DNA of 64,000 nucleotides from Bacteroidota bacterium (GTDB lineage: Bacteria; Bacteroidota; Bacteroidia; Chitinophagales; JADIYW01), in contig JADIYW010000036.1 of assembly GCA_016705125.1 (NCBI GenBank), forward strand, positions 186,001 through 250,000. Reading direction: 5' to 3'. The translations under genes were made by a program, and so were the position numbers. The notes beneath the pieces were generated by a model. The model made no database searches, was not told the DNA's origin, and saw only the letters and a program-made list of their open reading frames with translations. Of the stretch, positions 1-8,938 are shown one piece after another. How positions within the stretch are numbered: the first letter of the stretch is position 1; each line of letters begins with the position of its first letter.

Positions 1-145
1 AGGAGTCGAACCTCCAAAGAGCGATTAGGAATCAGACAAAAGTTGGTGGTCAACCCCTGCCCATTAAAGGGCTCTATCCAATCTTTATTTCGTGATCTCC
101 ACCCCCGAGACAAGAGGGCATGGCTGCCAGTTTCATCACCTCACA
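1..145 (-). ncRNA. tRNA-like structured RNA, 3' end cut by window edge
   Basis: On the minus strand a T-arm is visible at the window start: stem GGAGG (15-11), loop TTCGACT (10-4) and the first three bases of the closing strand. At the 5' end there is a leucine-tRNA-type D-arm (ATG / loop AAACTGGCAGC / CAT, about 137-120) and a 5-bp anticodon-like stem CCCTC/GGGGG (118-114 with 106-102) around loop TTGTCTC. Between this stem and the T-arm lie about 86 nt instead of the usual 4-20, with small hairpins at 72-59, 54-42 and 33-23. A Bacteroidota promoter lies just upstream. It is not an ordinary tRNA and I find no tag reading frame as in tmRNA; identity is unresolved, and the acceptor 3' strand is outside the window. 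Confidence 0.4.
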
Positions 146-160
146 ATAATAAGAACGCCA

Positions 161-191
161 CAAAGGTAATGAATATATCTATTTCTTGCAA
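161..191 (-). promoter_or_regulatory. Promoter of the tRNA-like RNA
   Basis: On the minus strand TTG (191-189), a 20-nt spacer and TACCTTTG (168-161) match the Bacteroidota primary-sigma pattern TTG-N19-21-TAnnTTTG. Transcription would start near 155, about 10 nt before the acceptor-like 5' end of the RNA. Confidence 0.55.
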
Positions 192-300
192 TATGCTTAA
201 TAAATATTTAATATTATTATCATAAATTCAAAAATAAAAGAACATTGTTGACAAAAAGAAAAAATTAAGGACTAAAAAGCAGAATAATTTTGCGAATAAA

Positions 301-714
301 TCAATGTGGCAATTTATCCTTTAACAAACCATAGCAAAAGGTACCCAATAATGCACCAGCCAAAACCACCAAAAAAGGATAAAAACCAGCGCCTATTAAA
401 ATAAATATTGGACCTGGACATGCACCAACCAAAGCCCAGCCTAATCCAAAAATAATACCACCAATAATATACCGTTTCCAGCCTTTTTCTTTTTCTTCTA
501 CTATAATTTCATTGCCATCTATTGATTTAAGTCGAATACGTTTAATTATTTGAATAAAAATAATCCCGAGCACCACTGCGCTTCCTATAATGCCATACAT
601 GTGAAAAGATTCAAAACGAAACATCTCATATATTCTATACCATGACAAAACTTCTGCTTTTGTTAAAATTACCCCAAACAAGAATCCAAGTAAAAGAAAT
701 TTAAAATACTTCAT
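301..714 (-). CDS. YeeE/YedE-type sulfur transporter, second half (DUF6691-like)
   Basis: A 137-residue inner-membrane protein with about four hydrophobic segments. It contains GACPGP near residue 98, matching the second cysteine motif of YeeE/YedE thiosulfate-uptake proteins. In this family a full transporter is often split into two half-size proteins encoded side by side, and the partner gene ends only one base upstream of this one. The rhodanese upstream supports a role in importing or handling sulfane sulfur. Substrate is inferred from the family, not shown here. Last gene of a three-gene minus-strand operon. Confidence 0.78.
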   Translation of the reverse strand: MKYFKFLLLGFLFGVILTKAEVLSWYRIYEMFRFESFHMYGIIGSAVVLGIIFIQIIKRIRLKSIDGNEIIVEEKEKGWKRYIIGGIIFGLGWALVGACPGPIFILIGAGFYPFLVVLAGALLGTFCYGLLKDKLPH

Positions 715-715
715 T

Positions 716-1261
716 TTAAAAAATAAATGGGATGATGAAATGAGTCATAATCAGGCCTCCTATAAAAAAGCCAATTACAGCAATTAATGATGGCAACTGT
801 AAATTGGATAAACCACTAATAGCATGTCCTGAGGTACACCCATTAGCATACCTTGTTCCAAAGCCAATTAAAAAACCTCCAACTAATAAAATTAAAATGC
901 CTTTTATTGATTTTAATCCATCTAAGATAAAAGAAGGTAAGTAGTTATTTTGATCAATACCAATTTCTTTTAAGGCTTCATTGGTTTTAGCCGATAATAA
1001 AATATCATGAGTTTCCGTTAAATAATTATATGCAAAAAATCCTCCAAGTATAGTACCTAAAACAAAAACAAGGTTCCAAATATCTTGTTTCCAATCAAAA
1101 TTAAAAAAAGAAGAAAATTTTCCGGCACCACCGATGGCACACATGGTTCTTAAATTTGAACTAAGCCCAAATTTTTTCCCAAAATATAATAACAAAAACA
1201 AAATAACACTAATGGCAGGACCAGCAACATACCAAGGCCAAGGAGAAAGTAAAAATTCCAT
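716..1261 (-). CDS. YeeE/YedE-type sulfur transporter, first half
   Basis: A 181-residue membrane protein with hydrophobic segments near residues 8-28, 62-80, 116-140 and 152-180. The motif YANGCTSGH carries the conserved cysteine that in YeeE relays thiosulfate through the membrane. It lies between a rhodanese gene (3-nt gap) and the second half-transporter (1-nt gap), so the three are almost surely one transcript. Likely role: uptake of thiosulfate or related sulfur species. The exact substrate is inference. Confidence 0.8.
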   Translation of the reverse strand: MEFLLSPWPWYVAGPAISVILFLLLYFGKKFGLSSNLRTMCAIGGAGKFSSFFNFDWKQDIWNLVFVLGTILGGFFAYNYLTETHDILLSAKTNEALKEIGIDQNNYLPSFILDGLKSIKGILILLVGGFLIGFGTRYANGCTSGHAISGLSNLQLPSLIAVIGFFIGGLIMTHFIIPFIF

Positions 1262-1264
1262 AAT

Positions 1265-1570
1265 TTAATAATAAATTTCCCAAGCTAGCATACCGCCTTT
1301 CAAATTAAACAACTTTGAAAAACCATTATTCGCCATAAATGCACAAGCTTTTCCGCTTCTATTGCCACTCCTACAATACATGAAATAGGATTTATCCTTA
1401 TCCAATTCCATAATTTTATCAGGAAAATTTGGACTAAAGGCATTGATCAAAATATGCCCTTCAATTGAGTTTTCAGCTTCTTCATCCGGTGTTCTAACGT
1501 CAATTAATATAGCATCATTTGTTGACTCCAGCAATTCTTTAAATTCTTCAGGCTCTAAATCTTCGTACAT
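1265..1570 (-). CDS. Single-domain rhodanese sulfurtransferase
   Basis: A 101-residue rhodanese domain: LIDVRTPDE near residue 22, and the active-site loop CRSGNRSG with catalytic Cys66, which accepts sulfur as a persulfide. The ATG at 1570 is chosen because it begins directly at the domain; a longer reading from 1651 would add 27 hydrophobic residues with no family support. Without a signal peptide it should be cytoplasmic, placed to receive sulfur from the YeeE-like importer encoded immediately downstream. Confidence 0.85.
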   Translation of the reverse strand: MYEDLEPEEFKELLESTNDAILIDVRTPDEEAENSIEGHILINAFSPNFPDKIMELDKDKSYFMYCRSGNRSGKACAFMANNGFSKLFNLKGGMLAWEIYY

Positions 1571-1802
1571 TTTAAAATATTTATAGTATAAAAATACAAT
1601 TATATTTAAAAAACAGTCTTTAAATATAAAGCATAAAGCAAAGTTTAACAAATTTAAAATAAAATAAAATTATTAGTCGTTCATTTTCAACTATTAGCAA
1701 AAATAAGACATTAAAAAATTCAACCAAAACTCAAAAAAAACTTTTAAATGCATTAAAAATTAAAATAAAATCATACCTTAGAAAATAAGAATTTAGAGTT
1801 TA

Positions 1803-3038
1803 GTGGAAACGTTCAAAAAGACACCAACGGCAGAAATTACTTTGGAAAACTTCCAAAGGGAACAATTACGTACCATTTTAAAATTAACCCAAGCAATTAA
1901 TGATAATATCCATGCGCCTGATTTATACCACCAATTTTTTCAAATTCTAAAAAACCAACTAGGAACAGATCAAGTAGGTATCTATAAATTTGACCAAACA
2001 TGGCAAAAAGAATTATTGGAAACAAATGGAAAACCTGCTCCTAGTTTGCGTCAAATAGAAAATTTCGTTAAAGACTTTTCAACCTTTGAAAGTCCTAAAT
2101 CGTTGGAAATAAACTTTTTAGAAGGCTTTACGCATGTAATACCCGTTTATCATAAATTTCAGATTTTAGCCATTATTCTAATTGGAGAAAGCCAACTCTT
2201 GTCCATTCTCAAGCCAAAAGAAATACTTGAGTATATTCAGATATTGGCTAATATTATAATAGTTGCTATAGAAAACAAAAGACTATACAAGCGGGAAGTA
2301 GAAAAAAAACAATTGGATAAAGATATTGACCTGGCATCAAAAATCCAAAACATGTTGATTCCCAACAATTTGCCTAAAAATAAATTGTATGAATTTTCTG
2401 GTTTATATCTTCCATTTAAAGGCATTGGTGGCGATTACTACGACGTAATTCATATCAACAAAAATGAGTTTTTATTTTGCATAGCAGATATTTCAGGCAA
2501 GGGGATTGCCGCTGCCCTTGTAATGGCAAACCTTCAAGCTTCTTTGAGTGCTTTAGTTGGCCTAAACCTTAACCCAATTGATATGTGGAAGCGGTTGAAT
2601 CGAAAAATATACTCCATAACGAAAGGTGATAGTTTTATTACCCTCTTTGCAGCTAAATACAATATATTAACTCGAACCCTAGAATACTTAAATGCTGGAC
2701 ATAATCCTCCCGTTTTAATAAGTGCTGATGGGAAACAGAAATTTCTGAAAACTGGGTGCACTTTACTTGGCGCTTTTGAAGAGCTACCAAAAATTGAACT
2801 TGGACAAGAAATAATTGGATCAAATACTACAATTCTGTGTTATACTGATGGTCTTACTGAGTTGGAAAACAACGATTTAGAACAATACGGAATGGATAGA
2901 TTAAGCAAATTCTGTCAAAAAAATCACAAATATGGCACAGATATTTTCATTAAAATTTTGCATGAAGATATAAGCAAATTTAAAGAAAATCGTTTATTCA
3001 ATGATGACATTAGTGTGTTGGCTTGTAAATTCCTATAA
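1803..3038 (+). CDS. GAF + SpoIIE-type PP2C serine/threonine phosphatase
   Basis: A 411-residue protein. Residues about 20-155 look like a GAF sensor domain; residues about 175-411 form a SpoIIE/RsbU-type PP2C phosphatase with the metal-binding motif GGDYYD near residue 210, ADISGKG near 228, NAGHNPP near 300 and the DDIS ending near 400. Such proteins dephosphorylate anti-sigma-antagonist proteins in partner-switching pathways. No kinase or antagonist is encoded here, so the partner is unknown. The start is GTG at 1803; no earlier ATG fits. Its stop is one base from the convergent stop of the O-antigen ligase gene. Confidence 0.85.
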   Translation: METFKKTPTAEITLENFQREQLRTILKLTQAINDNIHAPDLYHQFFQILKNQLGTDQVGIYKFDQTWQKELLETNGKPAPSLRQIENFVKDFSTFESPKSLEINFLEGFTHVIPVYHKFQILAIILIGESQLLSILKPKEILEYIQILANIIIVAIENKRLYKREVEKKQLDKDIDLASKIQNMLIPNNLPKNKLYEFSGLYLPFKGIGGDYYDVIHINKNEFLFCIADISGKGIAAALVMANLQASLSALVGLNLNPIDMWKRLNRKIYSITKGDSFITLFAAKYNILTRTLEYLNAGHNPPVLISADGKQKFLKTGCTLLGAFEELPKIELGQEIIGSNTTILCYTDGLTELENNDLEQYGMDRLSKFCQKNHKYGTDIFIKILHEDISKFKENRLFNDDISVLACKFL

Positions 3039-3039
3039 A

Positions 3040-4482
3040 CTAATTTGCCTCCAAAAGTTGCTTTGACTTGATGTCCCAATTTACAAGAATTGCTGCCATA
3101 ATAAAAAACAAAGGTGCTAATTTATTAGCCTCTAGCAAATCGGAAAAAAGGTTATTTATTAAAAAAACACAAGCACATAGCAGTGCTCCCATTACAATCC
3201 ACTTATCTTTATTTGTTTTTTGTTGGTGAAAAATTCGTTCTGCATAGGTAAGCAAAACAAAAACCCAAAAGGCAAAGATTAGCATACCAGGAATACCTTG
3301 TTCGGCCAACAGTAAAATAAAATAATTGTGGACAGTTGAATTTTCTTCATTCCTACTAATATAAGTTACAAAACTATTTACCGTATAACTTTTATAGTTT
3401 TTGACAAAAGTATTAGGCCCGAACCCAAATAAAGGCTTTTCTCCAACCATATTAAATGCAGCCACCCATCTATAAAATCGTTCCATGGTTGACATATCTT
3501 GCCCAGAAAAAGTAGACACAAGATGATCTTTTAGATTAGCGTGGTAAATGGTTCTTTCGTAATTAGGAGCAAATCTTAAATAATTTTGATTGCTTATTAA
3601 ATATCCAAAAAACAAAGTGACACTTATGGCTGAAACCATCAGAACCTGTTTCATTTTTTCCCTTTTTACAATAAAATAAATGATTGGGCATGCCAAAAGT
3701 GCTAGCCAAGCTCCACGTGTATATGTAAAATAAATACCGACAAGAGTTATAATTATTCCTAAATCCCAAATTAAGCGAATGATACTCCCTTTTTTATACC
3801 AAAACCTACCCATTACCATCAAAGGCACTAGCATAGTAATAAAAACACCATAATTAACGTGGTTTCTATAAATCGGCACAACAGCCTTGTTAATGTATTC
3901 AAACAGGTAACCAAAATTAGAATGTCTTTCCATAATAACCACAATTCCAACAATAGTTGGGATAAAGATTATCCAAATTATGGCTCTAAGAATTCTTTCA
4001 TTAATTATTATCAAACCAGTTAAAAAATAGAAAACACTTAAATACCAAAATTTAGAAAGCAAAAACTTAAGGGACAAGACAAAATCAGTTGAAAATATAC
4101 TTGAAGATAAAATCCAACCAAAATGAATGACAAGCAAAATAGAAATTGGATGCATAAAAAAATCTCCCTTTAAAATGGTTGGATTTAAAAAAGCAGTAAA
4201 TACAAATACCAACATCAAACCAATAACGATGGGTTCAGTGGGCAAGTCGGTGCTAAAACCACCAGGTAAACTTACCTCAATAGACAAGGGCATTACTAGA
4301 ATAAGTAAAAAATACAACCATTTAAAATCGTAAAATCCTATTGCTACAAAAAGCAATAAAACAGGTGCAAAAAAGGCAGCCCATTGATTAAATAATAAAC
4401 CAAAAGCTAGTGCAATTAAAACTATAAAACCATATCCAAAAAATATTAAAGTACTATATTTTTGGACAAAATCTTTAAGCAT
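3040..4482 (-). CDS. O-antigen ligase / Wzy-type polymerase family membrane protein
   Basis: A 480-residue polytopic inner-membrane protein with about 11-12 hydrophobic segments. The sequence FTYTRGAW near residue 250 matches the conserved arginine region of the WaaL/Wzy family, followed by a long periplasmic loop (about 300-390) as usual for these enzymes. They join or polymerise lipid-linked polysaccharide repeat units in the periplasm. It overlaps the upstream Wzz-like gene by 8 nt. Ligase and polymerase cannot be separated from sequence alone. Confidence 0.78.
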   Translation of the reverse strand: MLKDFVQKYSTLIFFGYGFIVLIALAFGLLFNQWAAFFAPVLLLFVAIGFYDFKWLYFLLILVMPLSIEVSLPGGFSTDLPTEPIVIGLMLVFVFTAFLNPTILKGDFFMHPISILLVIHFGWILSSSIFSTDFVLSLKFLLSKFWYLSVFYFLTGLIIINERILRAIIWIIFIPTIVGIVVIMERHSNFGYLFEYINKAVVPIYRNHVNYGVFITMLVPLMVMGRFWYKKGSIIRLIWDLGIIITLVGIYFTYTRGAWLALLACPIIYFIVKREKMKQVLMVSAISVTLFFGYLISNQNYLRFAPNYERTIYHANLKDHLVSTFSGQDMSTMERFYRWVAAFNMVGEKPLFGFGPNTFVKNYKSYTVNSFVTYISRNEENSTVHNYFILLLAEQGIPGMLIFAFWVFVLLTYAERIFHQQKTNKDKWIVMGALLCACVFLINNLFSDLLEANKLAPLFFIMAAILVNWDIKSKQLLEAN

Positions 4483-5338
4483 TACTTATACTTTCTTTTT
4501 TAAAGAAATCAATTAAAATAGCCAAAACGCTCATTAAAATAAAGGAAATAATGGCCGTTGCAGCCAAAATCAACCATCTTACTGGTTTTGATTTTTTATC
4601 GGCAGGAGAAGGATTTTCAACCATATAAACTGAAGCAAACTTTGAGCTACTAGATATTTCATATTGGCTCAAAAGGCGTTCTAGGCTATTTATTTCACCC
4701 ACCAAACCTGCTTGCTTTTGTGCGACCAATTGAGATTTAATTCCACTCAATCCCTTTAATGAATCAGAAAGCAATTCAATTTCCGTTGTTTTTAGATTTA
4801 TCTTTTCTTTTAACTCTTCTGCAGTTTTAATTTTATTCTTTTGAATCATGGCCATATTGGTTTCATCTAAATAGGTAACAATATCCTTAACCATGGCCGA
4901 TGCTCTGTATGGATCAGTATCCAAAATATTAATTTCTATAGAGTTTCTGTCTGTTTTAGCAGAAGAATAGTTGTCATCAAACTCTTTTCTAACCGCATAT
5001 TTCCATTGCTTTACTTTTGTTGTATCTATATCATACACTTCAAGTAATTTATATTTATCGATTATCAAGCCTGCTAACCCGGAAGACCGAGCCAACGAAA
5101 TAATCCTGTCTATGTCGTCGCTAGAGCCGAAATATGCAATATAGTTTTCTCTTTCGGTGCTAAACAAGGTGTTTCGGTCAATTGCAGATGGGTTTGCTGG
5201 GTAAAATTCTGCCTTAGATGCAAAATAGGGAGGCATTATAGCGGGCAAAGTTACTATGAAACTAACAATAATTGCCAACGAACAAACAATTGCAATTTTC
5301 CATTTCCACTTAAACCAAATATCAAAAAGTTCTAACAT
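4475..5338 (-). CDS. Wzz-type polysaccharide chain-length determinant
   Basis: A 287-residue protein with an N-terminal membrane segment (about 14-37), a periplasmic part with a predicted coiled coil (about 160-225, rich in K, E, L) and a C-terminal membrane segment (about 250-275). This is the topology of Wzz/polysaccharide co-polymerases, which set the chain length of surface polysaccharide. No tyrosine-kinase domain is attached. The preceding proline-rich motif is weak (PSPADKKSKPVRW). It lies between the ligase/polymerase gene (overlapping) and the Wzx-like flippase gene. Confidence 0.75.
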   Translation of the reverse strand: MLELFDIWFKWKWKIAIVCSLAIIVSFIVTLPAIMPPYFASKAEFYPANPSAIDRNTLFSTERENYIAYFGSSDDIDRIISLARSSGLAGLIIDKYKLLEVYDIDTTKVKQWKYAVRKEFDDNYSSAKTDRNSIEINILDTDPYRASAMVKDIVTYLDETNMAMIQKNKIKTAEELKEKINLKTTEIELLSDSLKGLSGIKSQLVAQKQAGLVGEINSLERLLSQYEISSSSKFASVYMVENPSPADKKSKPVRWLILAATAIISFILMSVLAILIDFFKKESISNA

Positions 5339-5378
5339 AAAAAAAATTAAGGTGCAAAAATAAAAAAAATAATAAGGA

Positions 5379-6809
5379 TTACGTCATTTTCAGTTTATTA
5401 TACATAAATCTAGTGGGAACAACACGAAAAATGAATGATAATAAAAACGAGATAGTAAAAATCAAAAGCATTAATATCCATGAATTAATAGTGAAATTAA
5501 GAGAATTGACAACATAAATTAAAGCGTAAACCAAACAAGCATATCCTAAAAACCTAAGAAAGGATATAATTTTAATTGATAGGGGAAAGTATTTTTTTAA
5601 AACTAAAACATGCAAAAAAGCCATTATTGACTGTGTTGCTAAACTTGAAATAGCTGAGCCTTTAGGGCCATATTTTGGTATAAGCACTACATTTAAAATA
5701 ACGTTAACCAAAACGCCAACAAAGACAATTTTATTTAGAACTTTTATTTTTCCAGCAGCTACTAAAAAAGTGCCAATAATATAAATAAAGCCAACCGGAA
5801 GTATAGAACACATCAAAACACCAAAAACATCATCCGCAGGTGATTTATAAAACAATTCCATTAGCGTGCTACTAAAGCTATTAAAAACCAAAATTGAAGG
5901 TATGCCAATTGCTACCATCAAACCTAAAGCCAATCGAAGCAAATCTTTAAAATCTTCCTTTTTTGACAATAAAGAAGCGAACATTGGCAAAAGCAAAACA
6001 GAAAACAAATAGGAAAAATTATTTACGGCTTCATAAATTCTATAGCTTTTAGCATACACACCTGCAGCCTCTGTGTTTATCATTCTTTCCAATAAAAATC
6101 CATCTATTCTATAATAAATCGTCATCAAAAAAACGATTAAAGCATAAGGCCAACTTTGCTTTAGAATGATTAAAACAATTTTAAAATTTATAGCATTAAA
6201 AAGATTGAAATTTAATTTTTTTACGAAATAAAAACTGACTCCAAACGTGATTAAATAAGCAAAAAACTGAATTAGGCAATAATTAAATATAGATAATTTC
6301 GTTCCAAAAAAAGAACCGAAAATAAGCGTTGAAGCCAAAACGATCATCAACAATTTATCCAAGACTGATAAGAATGCTTCTTGCTTAAAGTTTTGAAAAC
6401 CGGTAATAGCAGACCGAAAAAACAATACAAAAGACAATAGTATTTGGCATAAAATAAGAATCACCAAAATAAATTGATATTGCAAATTATAGCCAATACA
6501 ATTGGAAATGAAGATGGTAATACCAAGATAAACAAGGGATAAAATGCATTTTAAAACAAATAAATTAGAGAAGTATTTACTCGCAAGCACTTTACTTCCT
6601 GCAATCATTTTGGTATTAAAATTTTGAATACCAAAGTCTGTCAAAATTGAAAACAAAAGAGAGAAATTTAGAATACTGAAATACATTCCATACGCCGAGG
6701 TGCCCATTTTTAACTGTACGACCCTATCGATTCCAAAAACCCAAAACGGCTTAACCAATAAATTAACAAAAACAAGAAACAATAAGTTGGAAACAAAAAA
6801 ACGCTTCAT
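5379..6809 (-). CDS. Wzx-like polysaccharide flippase (MOP superfamily)
   Basis: A 476-residue protein with about 12-14 hydrophobic segments and the pattern of oligosaccharidyl-lipid flippases, such as RSAITGFQNF near residue 130 and GPKGSAISSL near 380. These move undecaprenyl-linked repeat units across the inner membrane. With the Wzz-like and Wzy/WaaL-like genes downstream it makes a minimal export and polymerisation set; no glycosyltransferases are beside it, so the sugar-assembly genes are elsewhere. Confidence 0.8.
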   Translation of the reverse strand: MKRFFVSNLLFLVFVNLLVKPFWVFGIDRVVQLKMGTSAYGMYFSILNFSLLFSILTDFGIQNFNTKMIAGSKVLASKYFSNLFVLKCILSLVYLGITIFISNCIGYNLQYQFILVILILCQILLSFVLFFRSAITGFQNFKQEAFLSVLDKLLMIVLASTLIFGSFFGTKLSIFNYCLIQFFAYLITFGVSFYFVKKLNFNLFNAINFKIVLIILKQSWPYALIVFLMTIYYRIDGFLLERMINTEAAGVYAKSYRIYEAVNNFSYLFSVLLLPMFASLLSKKEDFKDLLRLALGLMVAIGIPSILVFNSFSSTLMELFYKSPADDVFGVLMCSILPVGFIYIIGTFLVAAGKIKVLNKIVFVGVLVNVILNVVLIPKYGPKGSAISSLATQSIMAFLHVLVLKKYFPLSIKIISFLRFLGYACLVYALIYVVNSLNFTINSWILMLLIFTISFLLSFIFRVVPTRFMYNKLKMT

Positions 6810-6827
6810 CGATTTTAGATTTGAATT

Positions 6828-8021
6828 TTAAACAAATGAATCAATTTCATTAATAGATTCCAAAATAATATCACAAATCAAAATGATTTCTTTATCGTTG
6901 ATTATCAACGGTGGAGCAATTCTTAACGCATTAGGAGCAAATAAAAACCAATCCGTAATAAGACCTTTTTCTATACATCTTTGAATTACTTTTTGATTAA
7001 ATTCTGCAGTTTCGAAATGAATGGCCATTAATAAACCTGCATGATTAAATGCATTAATTTTCGGATGCTTTAACAACTTAGAAAACAAGGCTTCCTTTTT
7101 CAAAATGGTTGAAATTAGACTTTCTTGATCTATTGTCTCAAACATTGCCAATGAGGCTGCACAACAAACTGGATTGCCACCAAAAGTGGTAATATGGCCC
7201 AAAACAGGATTTTCAGTAAAAGTCCACAGGTTTTCTTTAGACGAAATCACTGCGCCTAATGGCAAACCTGCACCTAATCCCTTTGCAAGCAATAATATAT
7301 CGGGGACTATACCATATTTTTCAAAGGCAAACCAAAATCCCGTTCTACCGCATCCAGTTTGAATTTCATCAAAAACCAATAAAGTATTTGTTTCATTACA
7401 TTTTTGGCGTAAAGCAATAACATAATTAATATCAGGAATTACCACACCAGTTTCGGCTTGAATTGGCTCAAAAAATACAGCTGCTGTATTATCGTCAATT
7501 AAAGATAAATCCTTTAAATTATTATACTCTATATGTTTTACCCCTGGCAAAAGAGGCCGAAAAGCTGATTTAAAATATTCATTACCCATCAAACTAAGTG
7601 CGCCTTGAGTGCTGCCATGATAGGCATTTTTAAAAGCAATAAAATTGGATTTACCAGTTACCCTTTTTGCTAATTTCATTGCTGTTTCAGTAGCTTCAGC
7701 TCCCGAATTAGTAAAATAAACAGATTGTAAATTTGACGGCAAAAGCGAGCAAATAAATTTTGCTAATTGAGTTTGTGGCGATAAAACAAACTCACCATAC
7801 ACCATTGCATGCATAAATTTTTTAGATTGCTTGTTTATTGCCTCTACAATATTTGGGTGACAATGTCCTAAGGCACTAACAGCAATACCCGAAATTGCGT
7901 CAATATATTTATTCCCATTTGGGTCATACAAATAAATTCCCTCACCCCTATCAATCTCTAACATTAAAGCAGAGGGACTAGTTGGTGCTAAAAGATGCTG
8001 AAATAATTGTCTATTAGTCAT
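6828..8021 (-). CDS. Class III aminotransferase, acetylornithine-type fold
   Basis: A 397-residue PLP enzyme: NSGAEATE near residue 105 (phosphate cup), DEIQTGCGRTG at 218-228, and LLLAKGLGAG with the PLP-binding lysine Lys247. Length and motifs match the acetylornithine/ornithine/4-aminobutyrate group that transfers an omega-amino group to 2-oxoglutarate. Substrate cannot be fixed: no arg or lys biosynthesis gene is next to it. It lies upstream of, and reads towards, the polysaccharide genes with an 18-nt gap, so a supply of an amino-sugar precursor is possible but unsupported. Divergent from the SDR gene. Confidence 0.82.
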   Translation of the reverse strand: MTNRQLFQHLLAPTSPSALMLEIDRGEGIYLYDPNGNKYIDAISGIAVSALGHCHPNIVEAINKQSKKFMHAMVYGEFVLSPQTQLAKFICSLLPSNLQSVYFTNSGAEATETAMKLAKRVTGKSNFIAFKNAYHGSTQGALSLMGNEYFKSAFRPLLPGVKHIEYNNLKDLSLIDDNTAAVFFEPIQAETGVVIPDINYVIALRQKCNETNTLLVFDEIQTGCGRTGFWFAFEKYGIVPDILLLAKGLGAGLPLGAVISSKENLWTFTENPVLGHITTFGGNPVCCAASLAMFETIDQESLISTILKKEALFSKLLKHPKINAFNHAGLLMAIHFETAEFNQKVIQRCIEKGLITDWFLFAPNALRIAPPLIINDKEIILICDIILESINEIDSFV

Positions 8022-8063
8022 AAATTAAAGTGATGTAAATTTATAAACATAAATTTTACAAAT

Positions 8064-8079
8064 ACAATGCACGCATTGT
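8064..8079. promoter_or_regulatory. 16-bp palindrome, candidate operator
   Basis: Arms ACAATGC and GCATTGT (7 bp each, 2-nt centre) sit in the 82-bp space between the divergent aminotransferase and SDR genes, 14 bp before the SDR -7 box. Position and symmetry suit a dimeric repressor, but no regulator gene is adjacent. Confidence 0.35.
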
Positions 8080-8092
8080 TTATTTTTTTTAT

Positions 8093-8100
8093 TATATTTG
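8093..8100 (+). promoter_or_regulatory. -7 box TATATTTG of the SDR gene
   Basis: Exact TAnnTTTG match ending 3 nt before the ATG at 8104. A start of transcription 5-7 nt past the box would give an essentially leaderless mRNA. No TTG at the normal -33 spacing was found. Confidence 0.4.
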
Positions 8101-8103
8101 TTT

Positions 8104-8922
8104 ATGAAAAATTTAAAAGGTAAAATTGCAGTAGTAACTGGCGCTGGCTCAGGAATGGGTAGGTGTATGACATTACAACTTTTGGAAAAAGGAGCAATAG
8201 TAATTGCAACCGATAAAAATAGCGAAACATTAAATGAAACAAAAAGCATGGCTCCAAATGGAGAAATACATGTATTTACTGTTGATGCAGCAAAAGAGAA
8301 TGAAATTAATGCATTTGCAAAAAAAATTATCAAGCAATTTGGTTATATCGACATATTAATCAATAATGCTGGATTTGCTTTAGGCAAAATTGCATTAAAA
8401 GATGTAAAAATGGAAGATTTTAAACTATTAATGGATGTAAACGTATGGGGAGTTATTAACCATACCAAAGCATTTATAGATGTTTTACTTGAAAGACCAG
8501 AAGCTTCAATCGTTAATATATCGAGCCTTTTTGGTATTACAGGACTTTCGGAGCAAGTGCCATATTGTACAACGAAATTTGCAGTAAGAGGTTTTTCAGA
8601 ATCCTTGAGAATGGAAATGATTGGATCAAATGTTGTAGTAACTTGCGTTCACCCTGGAGGAATAAAAACAAATATTGCAAAAAATTCCATTAATTACGGA
8701 CAGGAAGAATTATTGGAAAAATTTGAAAAAAACTTATTACGAATACCAGCAGAAGAGGCAGCAAGACAAATAATCCAATCTATTCAGAAAAAGCAAGAAA
8801 GATTACTTATTGGAATTGAGGTTGAGATTGCTGATAGAATTGTAAGATCATTTCCTGTAAAATACTCAGGCATTATTAAAACCGTTTATGACAAGATGCT
8901 TAATGCTAAGTTAAAAAGTTGA
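8104..8922 (+). CDS. Short-chain dehydrogenase/reductase
   Basis: A 272-residue classical SDR. The Rossmann cofactor motif TGAGSGMG is at 12-19, NNAG at 87-90, catalytic Ser140/141, Tyr154 and Lys158 (YCTTK). The C-terminal part resembles the acyl/steroid-type SDRs annotated as acetoin or retinol reductase-like, but the substrate is unknown. A TTG two codons upstream is possible; ATG 8104 is preferred because it begins directly before KNLKGK. Ends in a hairpin that includes the stop codon. Confidence 0.85.
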   Translation: MKNLKGKIAVVTGAGSGMGRCMTLQLLEKGAIVIATDKNSETLNETKSMAPNGEIHVFTVDAAKENEINAFAKKIIKQFGYIDILINNAGFALGKIALKDVKMEDFKLLMDVNVWGVINHTKAFIDVLLERPEASIVNISSLFGITGLSEQVPYCTTKFAVRGFSESLRMEMIGSNVVVTCVHPGGIKTNIAKNSINYGQEELLEKFEKNLLRIPAEEAARQIIQSIQKKQERLLIGIEVEIADRIVRSFPVKYSGIIKTVYDKMLNAKLKS

Positions 8923-8938
8923 TTATCAACTATTTTAA
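8911..8938 (+). terminator. Hairpin at the end of the SDR gene
   Basis: TTAAAA-AGTTGA / TTA / TCAACT-A-TTTTAA gives a 12-bp stem with one bulged base; the stop codon lies in it and a T-rich stretch forms its 3' arm. Confidence 0.4.

Noticed and set aside
43..225. 60-codon plus-strand frame at the left edge
   Set aside because: It is antisense to the tRNA-like RNA and its promoter, with no start signal and no protein-like composition.
1571..1651. 27-residue N-terminal extension of the rhodanese
   Set aside because: The hydrophobic residues do not fit a cytoplasmic rhodanese, and ATG 1570 starts at the domain.
8025..8333. 102-codon minus-strand frame
   Set aside because: Lies antisense to the well-supported SDR gene and across its promoter region.
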